In this document: positions 9,985 to 19,164 of the stretch, in pieces
How positions within the stretch are numbered: position 1 is the stretch's first letter
Layout of the letters: every line of letters starts with the position of its first letter
From: Seiridium cupressi
Lineage: Eukaryota; Ascomycota; Sordariomycetes; Amphisphaeriales; Sporocadaceae
Direction of reading: 5' to 3'
Assembly (NCBI GenBank): GCA_036674765.1
Contig: JARVKI010000052.1
Location: forward strand, 1-64,000
Length of the DNA: 64,000 bases
Translations under genes and position numbers: made by a program
Notes under the pieces: generated by a model
Databases searched by the model: none
The model's input: only the letters and a program-made list of their open reading frames with translations
What the model was told of the DNA's origin: nothing

Positions 9985-12900
9985 ATGAAATTCGCAAAGG
10001 AGCTTGAACAGGACCTCGTCCCAGGTGAGTTTTGGCTTCTGGTGGTGCTCTACCAAAGCACTTGGAATCCTTCTCTCAAACTAACAAATTATAGGTGCGT
10101 GATCATCTCGTATACACATGCGTATTTCAATTCCAGATTGATAGCTGCAAGCGTCTGCTATGGAACCCATTCGGGGGATTAAGTGGACTGATTGCACCCA
10201 CGATGGAGCGGGTGCCACCTTATCTCGTAACACCCATCATTCATGAACCTCACTAACGCGGGTTAACTCAAGAATGGCGGATCAAATACCTGAACTACAA
10301 GGCTGGGAAGAAGTATGTTAAAGGCGTCACTAGAGCCATCAACAAGGCCAATGCAACACCTAATCTGGGCAAAAGAGGCGAACTGCCACCTCACGCGACG
10401 CCGTCGTATATAGGAAGCTCCTTCACGCCTAGGAGGCAAGATGGGGATCGTAGAGCAGTACGCTCGGAGGAGGCGGACGCCTTGAGCAGTGGCCGGGCTC
10501 CAATGGGCCGGGGAAAGGTAGCGAAAGCCTCGGGAAAGACACCGGAGCAACCGCCATCAAGGTCTGAACCAATGTCGGTTCCCATCAGACCAGAACGCCA
10601 GTCCTTGACCAGGTCGCCCGGCGCCGAAGGGAATTACGGTAGTTTCGTACCTACTCCGCCGGGGGTACCTTCACCTCTAACAACCGCAAGCCGCCAAACT
10701 TTTGAGCTGCCTGGGCCCGCCATGCGTGTGCCTTCGAATACAAGCCAGATGCTTCCAGAGCCTGCAGATATATCGAATGAGCCTCTCGGCCGGTCGATCT
10801 TGCGGCGTAGTGTCTCCATGTTACCGACGACACCACAGCTGGGGCAGTCTGCGACGTTGCCCAGGCAGGGGTTGCAAAGGGATGACAGCTCTTCAAGTCG
10901 CATGCGCCGCATGTTTTCGTATGGCCATACTCCTAATCGGCCAGAGAGTATCAAGCTCGATCACGGAACGCAAGCCCTCGATACTGTTCGGCAAAAGGAG
11001 AAAGACTTTTTCGAATTTCTTGATGGAGAGCTGGAGAAAGTAGAAAGTTTCTACAAGCAGAAGGAGGAACAAGCAGGGCAGCGCTTAGATGTGCTGAGGG
11101 ACCAGCTCCACGAAATGCGCAACAGACGGGCTGCGGAGCTTGCTGAAGTTAGACGGCAAAAAGAAGGCGAAAATGGGCGTGGCAACGAAGCCGCCGACAA
11201 GCCACAACATCACAAACCCCCTCACACCTGGATGGATCCAATCAAATCAAAAATATTCGAACCCGGGCCGAATTCGAGAGCGCTTTTGAAAATGGTGAGG
11301 ACGCCTGTCCTTGCCGGGATGGATCAGCCCGATGAACGGCGGGACTACGTCAGACGGGTCAAGGACCATGAAGTTCCCTACCGAACGGCAAAGCGGAAGC
11401 TGAAGCTCGCCCTTCAGGAGTTCTACCGAGGTCTTGAACTTTTGAAGTCATACACGCTACTCAATCGCACTGCTTTTCGCAAACTCAACAAAAAGTATGA
11501 CAAAGCTGTCAACGCAAGACCGCCGTACAAATACATGAACGAGAAGGTGAACAAAGCCTGGTTCGTGAATAGCGACGTACTTGATGGCCACATTAAGGCT
11601 GTTGAAGACTTGTACGCCAGGTATTTTGAAAAGGGGAACCACAAAATTGCCGCCGGAAAGCTGCGCCGGTTGACGAGAAAGCCGACCGACGAGTCAGGCA
11701 GCACTTTCCTCACCGGTGTCTTCTTGGGCACTGGCGGAGTCTTCACCCTTCAAGGACTGATTTATGGTGCTCAGCTCTTGTTTGATGACGACCCCATAGT
11801 TAGGCAACAAACCAGCTACTTGATGCAGATCTACGGAGGTTACTTCTTGATGATGTATCTCTTTACGCTCTTCTGCATCGATTGTAGCCTTTGGAATACC
11901 TACAAGGTCAACTACCCGTTCATCTTCGAGTTCGATCCCCGGCACAATCTCGACTGGAGGCAACTGGCTCAGTTTCCCAGCTTCTGCCTGCTACTCTTCG
12001 GTATCTTCATATGGCTCAACTTCACTCGATACGGCTCCCCCGAGATGTACCTTTACTATCCGGTCGTGCTGATATTCATTACCATGATTCTCGTCCTGAT
12101 TCCAGCACCTATTCTTGCTCACCGAAGCAGAAAATGGTTTGCATACTCCCATTGGCGTTTGTTCTTTGCTGGTCTGTACCCTGTCGAATTCAGGGACTTC
12201 TTTCTCGGAGATATGTATTGCTCCCTGACATATGCCACCTGCGTAAGTTCCATACTCATGGCCCGGCAAGAGCAATGTTGCTGACATCAAACAGAATGTT
12301 GAGCTATTTTTCTGCTTGTATGCTCACTACTGGAACAACCCGGACCAGTGCAACTCCACCCACTCTCGTCTGCTTGGGTTCTTTTCTGCGTTGCCTCCGA
12401 TATGGCGTGCTCTGCAGTGCGTCCGTCGTTATGCAGACACAAAAAATGTCTTTCCGCATCTGGTGAACTGTGGGAAATACTGCATGACGATAATGGCGGC
12501 TGTGACTTTGTCACTATACCGCATAGACGGCAACAACACCACTCTGGCCTTGTTTGCAACTTTCTCTGTCGTCAATTCGATCTACTGCTCGGTCTGGGAT
12601 CTGTTTATGGATTTCTCCTTCCTACAGCCAGATTCACGACACCGCTTCTTACGAGACATCTTGGCCATCAAGAAGCGCTGGCTTTACTACGTTATCATGG
12701 TCGTTGATCCTATACTAAGGTTTTCCTGGATATTCTATGCGATCTTCACTCACGATAAGCAGCACAGTACTGTCGCTTCTTTCCTCATAGGATTCGCAGA
12801 GGTTACCCGTCGTGGCATGTGGGCTCTGTTCCGTGTAGAGAATGAACACTGTTCCAATGTTGCACAGTACAAAGCCAGCCGCGATGTGCCTCTTCCATAC

Positions 12901-13350
12901 AAGCTTGACCTTGAACCACTCATTGAGAGACCCAGCGAAGACACAGCCCGTCCAAAGAGACACTCTGAGGAGGCTACTGCAACGGCCGTTGACCCTAGCA
13001 CAGCTGGTAGAGCAAGCCGCATAGAAGAGCAGGCTGCAGCTTCTGCTTCGCCAGCTGCTCAAACAGCAGAAGAAAGCGGCGTCCGGAGACGCAGGAAATC
13101 CGAAGCCCTTAGTGGAGGTGGTATGATTCGCAGGATCATGGCTGATGCGCATAGACAAGACTTTGAGAAGAAGAGAAAACCGCGTGAACCCCCGAAGGAG
13201 AGTGACCAGGATCTCCAGAGTGACGGTCAGAGCGAAGATGATGATGATGACGAGGATGATGATTCCTCAGCCAGTGTGTTGGGCGAACGAATGGAGGTCC
13301 GACAAGCGGAGCATTTAGTGAGAGGCGCTGCCAGTGATGATGAACTATAG
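9985..13350 (+). CDS. SPX-EXS domain protein, SYG1/XPR1-type phosphate transporter
   Basis: Exons 9985-10024, 10273-12242 and 12295-13350 encode 1,021 residues with consistent phases. The start MKFAKELEQDLVP and its continuation EWRIKYLNYK are the hallmark first helix of an SPX domain, which binds inositol pyrophosphates. A roughly 100-residue disordered insertion follows, then the SPX helices with DFFEFLDGELEKVESFY near 260 and KASN-like KLALQEFYRGLELL near 390-405. From about 500 come membrane helices, then the EXS domain with the diagnostic DMYCSLTYATCN, YWNNPDQC and LPPIWRALQCVRRYADT. The last 120 residues are hydrophilic, ending with an Asp/Glu run (encoded near 13237-13270). XPR1/Syg1 proteins export phosphate and are gated by the SPX domain. 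The first intron is unusual: 248 nt made of two abutting intron units (see separate entry). The second intron is 52 nt with CTGAC. Confidence 0.93.
10025..10272 (+). other. back-to-back twin intron with zero-length exon
   Basis: The first intron of the SPX-EXS gene can be read as two complete introns in series. Unit A, 10025-10094, has GTGAGT, an ACTAAC branch site near 10079-10084 and ATAG. Unit B begins at the very next base, 10095, with GTGCGT, has CACTAAC near 10251-10257 and ends in CAAG at 10272. Removing unit A leaves the exon-1 G directly before GTGCGT, so a functional 5' splice site is recreated. The coding sequence is the same whether the 248 nt leave in one step or two, since no coding bases lie between the units. 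Confidence 0.7.
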
Positions 13351-13624
13351 CACCGTTTGGTTGATATCAAGTATCATGTCGACGTTCTACTGCGCTTTAC
13401 ATCTCACAGCACAATCATCATCTTCAGCAACAAACCAGTGTCGTGCATATCATTTTAAATAGGCTGTAGCCTCGGTCCTAACACTTAGCAGGAGCCGCAT
13501 ATAATTGAATCATGATTGTTGATCTCTAATTGTAGGTTCCTAGTTGCCAATGCGTAAGGGTGGAATATCAAACACAGCCGAGATGCCATAACGCCATGCA
13601 CAAAACATCAGAAGCCAGCAAACA

Positions 13625-14273
13625 TCATTTCGTCCCAAAAGCCTGATCCAGCTGCGCCCCCTGATCAAAATCGCAAGCCATCTCGCTGGCCCCTTGCCTG
13701 TCAGCCAAACTCATCTGGGCAAATTGACCAGCGACTCCCGCCGCACCAACACTGCTCCCTCCCATTTCCTCTGCGACACCCGTGCCACTACCACCACCAA
13801 GCTCAACTTTCCGCTCTGGCTCCAGTATTCTCGCATCGCTGTCCAACCAGCCGGGCGCAACCCTCCTCTTCTCGGCCAGCTCGCGCTCCCTGATCCTCTC
13901 GTCCAGCTCTCTCAGCTCCCGCTCCGCATCAGCCTGCATCTGCGCGATGTGCGCCTGCAGCGCATTGCACGAGGCAATGATATCGTCGGGGTGCGCGGCA
14001 TGTCCCGAGCTCGACACGACGTAGCGCGGTTTCGAGTCCGGATGGTCGGAAGAGGACGAGGTGATGCCGCTGCTGGAGGGCGGCAGCGTCGACGGCATCG
14101 GTTTGTAGGTGTACGGTAGCGTGGCAGCCGAGGGAAGGCTGACGAAGGGCGAGACGGTCAAAGGGATCTGCGCGAGTAGGGGGTGCGTGCCTGTGAGGAT
14201 GTTAGAGAGGAGACGGAAGTGAGAGTATAATGGACCTAAGGACCGTGGGCAGGGACGTACGATTGTCATGCAT
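13625..14273 (-). CDS. small coiled-coil protein, function unknown
   Basis: ATG at 14273 opens a 13-nt first exon (14273-14261, MHDN plus one base). A 70-nt intron follows with GTACGT, a CTAAC branch and CACAG, and the second exon is 14190-13625, giving 192 residues. I chose this start because a continuous reading through the intron would ignore very strong splice signals, and the next ATG (14268) goes out of frame after splicing. The N-terminal third is Pro/Ser/Thr-rich. Residues about 85-125 form a charged heptad-like helix (DIIASCNALQAHIAQMQADA and onward). The tail is Gly/Ala-rich. I do not recognise the family. It shares a 428-bp divergent promoter with the Lot5/pICln gene. Confidence 0.65.
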
Positions 14274-14701
14274 TTTGGGGATTCTTCTGCTGGCTGGACT
14301 TGTCTGTTCAATTTGCGACCTGATGCGACCAGATCCAGACTGAATGACGAGCTTTTGTTTATCGACGCTTTGCTACTTTTTATTATTCCGTCGAAGTCGA
14401 GGGTTGCTACGTAGTTGCTGGTAGCACAGCACAGACAGAGCCTAGGCGACAACGGCTTAACCTATGTAGGGGTCTCCGGTATGTAGCTTTATCACGATAA
14501 TCGAGATAAGCCGATAAGCCCCGCGGTCTGGTCTGCAACTGCCTTGCGCTTAGCTTTTGAGCTTAGCATGAAGCTCTGTCTAATGTATTGAATGAAGTAA
14601 GTAAACAACAGGCTAAGAAAAGGTTATTCTCCAGAAACTCGATCTCTGTTATCGCAAAATTTTGGTCTGCCAATTTCTTTTTGAGACACCACAGAGCCAT
14701 C
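14274..14701. promoter_or_regulatory. short divergent promoter, coiled-coil gene / Lot5 gene
   Basis: Start codons of two oppositely oriented genes are 428 bp apart, so the promoters must overlap or be shared. The interval contains an ATCACGATAATCGAGATAAG-type stretch (near 14490) with GATA words on both strands, but no element I can assign with confidence. An in-frame ATG at 14588 precedes the Lot5 start but would add a sequence atypical of the family. Confidence 0.45.
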
Positions 14702-15686
14702 ATGCTACCGACCGTGATTAAGAATCGCCCGTCGGCAGACGCAGACTATCAGCCCCTCAGCGAATACCAGTCTCAGACGCCCGAGACTTTCTCTGATGGG
14801 AAGCCGGTGCTGTACTTCCACGACGAGCACATCAAAGCCTGGTGCTCGCCTGAGCAGTCTGAACGCCTGCACATCTTCTCGGGCGGCAAGCAGCCCACGC
14901 CGCCTGAGTCTCATGCTTTGGAGAATGAGGGTGGGAAACATCTGCGCGAGGAGGACAAGGTCGAGGTTTTCGTTGGCTCCAAGTACGTACCACATGCTAC
15001 TTGCTCCCACCATTTAGGTAATTCTAGGCTGACTTATGTAAAGCAAGTTGATTCTGTACTCTCACAACAGCCAAACAGGCATTGAGATACCATATCCCAC
15101 CATCTCTCTCCACGCCACCAAGAACTTCAAGCACCTTGAGAAACCTGATGATCAGTCTTTCAAGTTTGTCGGCGTATACATGCAACTCGAGTTCTCCGGA
15201 GACGGCGGAGACGACGATGAGTCCTTCGACCCTCTCGAGCTCACCTTGGTCCCGTACTCGTCCGAGGGCACATCGATAGATCCGATGAACTCTCAGCGTA
15301 CTTCGGCATTGTTCAACCAGATCTCGGCTTGCCAGAACCTGCACCCGGACCCGGCTGATGAGGGTGAAGACGATGAGGACGATGGTATGGATAGGATCGT
15401 GTTCGAGGGAGAGGCTTTAGAGGGCCTGCCGGGTGCGTTCCAGGGAGATGCCAGTGGCGGTCTGCCCCCACCCATGCCCGGCAGTTCTGGATGGATCACG
15501 GCTGACAACGTGAATGAGTATTTCGACGAAGAGGGCAATTGGATTGGTGGTGAGGGCGTCAGTGGTGAGCTCGGCGAGGGAGCTGGTCGAGTTCGCGCGC
15601 GAGATGAGGTGGATGGAGATGCGGATGGATTGAACGGAAACGAGGCTGATGCTGATGCTGAGACGAAACGTCCGCGTACGGAGTAA
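14702..15686 (+). CDS. Lot5/pICln-type protein (Voldacs PH-like domain)
   Basis: Exons 14702-14982 and 15044-15686 encode 307 residues. The 61-nt intron has GTACGT, CTGAC and AAAG, and joins VGSN to KLILYSHNSQTGIEIPYPTI. That segment is typical of the pICln/Lot5 fold, in which a short tag then an L-x-L-Y/W-S strand leads into IPYP.I.LHA. A second conserved part, FVGVYMQLEF, follows. The middle has acidic loops and the C-terminus is highly acidic, ending in a KRPRTE basic patch. In animals pICln is a chaperone of spliceosomal Sm proteins with the PRMT5 methylosome; yeast Lot5 is linked to low-temperature response. The start at 14702 matches the family N-terminus (MLPTVI) better than the upstream in-frame ATG at 14588. 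Confidence 0.88.
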
Positions 15687-16522
15687 TGGGTGCAATTTCA
15701 GTCACTGCAAAATTGGAGATAAAGAGCCTGCTTGCCAGATGGGAAGTAACTTGCAAGACGATGGATACCGATGTTTTCTCCCCCGACGAATTGTGTAAGT
15801 TACACATGATCATCATTTTATCTATACCACTAACCATTCTAGTTTCTTGCGAGAACAGTTGAGAGTATGCATTCACGTTCAGGAGTCATAAGTCGAGACG
15901 CAGGGCGCAATCTGATGGCTTGACCTATGCTTTGATATCTCTTGCCACCAGTCGTGATAAAATCTGCAACTTTGCCCTGGTCAAAATTGCCAAGTGTCAT
16001 TTCGCACGTATACACAGATTGAACGATGAATTGTAATTCTGTCCCAGCAAATGAAACTTGATCATCGGCGTCTCAACTTTTATGTAAGATTCCAATTCAT
16101 GTGATAGTAGCTCACTTGCTTAAAGGCGTGTCGTGCGATTAAACTTCTTATGGAGATGATAGACCATTTCATAACATGACTTTGCTGTCTCTAGGTAACA
16201 CGAGAAGCTTACCTATATCTTAGCTCAGCTAGCTCTTTGAATACTATGAATATACCCTCCGAAACATGAGTGATTACAGTCCTGAGGTAAAGAAGGTTCT
16301 TTCTGGCATACAGCCCGAAAAAGATATCTGGGACTCTTTCGATTGAAATCCCGCACTGAGCCTTGGGGGCGTATTAGTCGTTGCATGATGTTAATTGCCA
16401 TTCCCACGCGCTGGACTTTGCTTTCTTTCCATCATGTGGTGGAAGGATCATCAATACAGCAACCTGATGACCATTCCACTCTCGTCACCATTCCACCGTG
16501 TATTTCCTTGGCGACTCAAAAG
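15687..16522. other. convergent intergenic region
   Basis: This 836-bp AT-rich interval lies between the stop of the Lot5 gene (plus) and the stop of the RG-rich gene (minus). It should hold their 3' untranslated regions. Short frames exist on both strands but none has a domain or splice structure. Confidence 0.5.
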
Positions 16523-17769
16523 TCACCAGGCATTCCTCTCGGCACCTTCCCACATCGTTACCGTACCCCACTGATCATCTAGGTCTGGCGGTGATAGGTC
16601 CCATGTATCCGCTGGAGTGCTGGCCAAATTGGTGTAGTCATTTTGGGCAGCAGAATCCTCCTTTCCTTCTGTTAGTCCTCGTGTTCCTCTTCCAGCTCGT
16701 CCTTCTCTTCCTCGTCCTCGTCCAGATATTCCTCTTCCACCTCTCGGACCCCCTCTTCCGCCTCGTTTCCCTGCACGCGTAACCTCATGCTGTGTCTCAG
16801 CTTTAATCACAGGTGAAACTTGCTCAGGCGCCTTTGGGTTTGAGGAAGACGAATTTGAAGCATGGATGCTGTGAGCCGATTCGGCACGCAAGAATGTCGA
16901 GATGTGCGCTTCAAGAGGCAGGAGGTGCCGTGATACTTCGCAGGAATTGCAGAAGTCTAGCAGCCAAGAGAAGGCCCGGGTACGCATAGCATAGTTGGCG
17001 AGGACGCCAACAGGAGTAATAGGGTTGTGGTGGAGCCGCTGACCTATCTTGATGCGCATCATCCCGAACACTTTGCTTTCAATACTGGTTGCCACCGAGA
17101 ACACGTCGGATATCACATCACCTATCATCCGAGCATCTTCTCGTGTCATCCATGACGGTGCCTGGACTGTCCCATCTTCCACATCAAGCGGAAGATCAAT
17201 ATCCGCGACATTTTCCCCATTCTTTAGGATGGTATGGATCAGTGCGAGACTATTAGGAATGCGGTCTCTGTAAGCGTCGTACAAGCGCGACATGATCCGG
17301 TTCATGACCGCGAGATCGATCACTGGGCCAGATTGTGTCGTCAGAGCCGACTGGGTAACTGCGTAGAGTAAATAGATGTCAGCTGAGATATGTCATATAA
17401 GCAAGCAAATGAACAAAATAGGACGGAGAAAAACATCTGCACTATCTTGTTGGTTGGTCCGCTGGAGCCGACAACAGTGCTACATGTCACAGAGTGACGG
17501 ATTTCCAGCACGTATGTGGCAAAAATCAGACGTTAACACTTACACCAGTCGAATGAAGCAATGGTCTGATGAACAACCTGACGTGCGAAACTGTCGGCGG
17601 AGATATCGATGACAAACCCAGATTTCTCTATTGCACTGTACTTTGTAAGAGATGCTCGAACATTGGCGACAAGGACCTTGAAAAGGTCATTTGCATCGAA
17701 GTCGTTTCCGAGCATCACCTCTTCGAAATGAACCCATGCCTTCTCGAGTTCCCAAGGATCAGAATCCAT
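16523..17769 (-). CDS. RG/RGG-rich protein of unknown function
   Basis: Exons 17769-17544 and 17358-16523 encode 353 residues. The intervening 185-nt intron has GTAAGT, a CTGAC branch site near 17382 and CGCAG, and the phases agree (W, then F spanning the junction, then TQSALTTQSG). Residues 1-230 look helical and globular with no domain I know. Residues about 270-303 are a dense RG/RGG tract (RGGRGGPRGGRG and further repeats), like RNA-binding, arginine-methylated tails. The C-terminus has an unusual Trp-rich end (DTWDLSPPDL, DDQWGTVTMWEG, NAW). The RGG tract suggests RNA or ribonucleoprotein association, but that is inference. The start ATG at 17769 has a good AACATGG context. Confidence 0.7.
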
Positions 17770-19164
17770 GTTGTCCCGCCCTTTGATGGAAGCACGCGGG
17801 AAATGCAGGATGCGTCTGCTGTACTATTTCGACTTGCTGGAAACGATTTGTGCCGATGTCGAGGATATGTTGAGGAAGAAGGGATAAAGGTTTGATCGAC
17901 GAAGCGTAGAAACAATTTGGGAGTCGCAACAGAAAGTTGTGCTGTAATGTGAGATGGTTCTTTTGGAGAAGGGCGTTTTGCAGAAATTTCTGTCGAGTTC
18001 ATGGTTATTCGACTCGACAGAAGGTTGCCTAGCCTCGAGTTGAACCACCATTCGAATAACGACCGCCTATTTTGCACGTAATGACAATGGAAACAGGCAT
18101 AGGCACGTGCTTGCGCAGTAAGTTGAATCTGATTATGAGGGTCATTGCCAATTCCCGTTCGTCATTGTAGCTGCAACGGCAGCGTCTCCTGGAGCATTCC
18201 GTACAAGTCGAGCTCGAGGTCTATTTTATTCTCACCACACTTCTGATTTCGGAACTTTCTGGGAAACCAGGCACGATGCATATATTTCCTTCGGGCTTGG
18301 CTTTATTATTAGCTTCTTTCATATATAGTCGGCTAAAACCAACTAGAACTCAGAGGATAAATTATTCCTTTGTCTTTTCACCTAGATAACTTCGCTAAAA
18401 CATTTGTCCTCTACCACCCTCCGACATCCTAATTCAGGGCTTAATCATTCGTTGCAAGCTACCCTTGATCTCATATGAATGAGTCACTACGCGGACCATC
18501 CATACCTTGGCCGTCCGAGCCGCTTCGACCACGGCCTTGCCTGCACACGATTACGGCAAGCTGACCGGGTACTAAAGTAGACGCTTCTGTGGACCCAGAT
18601 CTCGATCCTGAGTATCTAGGTAGTTAGCTGGTAAAATAAGCACACTTTTGACGGCGACTTGTCACAACATCTGTTTGAAGATATTTCCAAAACCGGGGAA
18701 GGGACATGACAAATGCATGGCATTCTGCCATAAGTTTATCCACGCTTTTCTTGAACCCAACGATAGACTGATGTTGAGCTTCTCCAAATCATAGCCACGA
18801 GGACCAGAGTCATGGTGACGACAGTATGGATGGCATATAATAGTTCGGGAATCTCGACTCACATCTGAGATTCTCATTTTGGGAGAGAGATGGTTCTAAG
18901 TTGAGACAGACATTGTACTAGGTGTTCGTGTATAGTATGTGCACTGAGGTATACATAAAAAAATTCATCCTTCATGTGTTTTGATCAATACTTCCAGCGT
19001 ATTAGTAATAACCTAACCTGCCTAACTACTTATAGAGAAGAAAAGTCGCATCAAAATCTTGTCCATAATGAACCCTCCTAATCCAATCTGCTCATCTAAA
19101 ATACACAGTCTTCATACATTCAAATTAAGCAGCCCAACGGCCTCATTATTCCACAATTCAATTC
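17770..19164. other. intergenic region
   Basis: About 1.4 kb lies between the start of the RG-rich gene and the stop of the next minus-strand gene. It contains the promoter of the former and the 3' end of the latter. The part from about 18890 to 19160 is AT-rich, as expected for a 3' region. No gene is supported. Confidence 0.5.

Noticed and set aside
13625..14452. Continuous 275-codon minus-strand gene starting at 14452
   Set aside because: The frame runs through a GTACGT..CTAAC..CACAG intron; the shorter spliced gene from ATG 14273 is much better supported.
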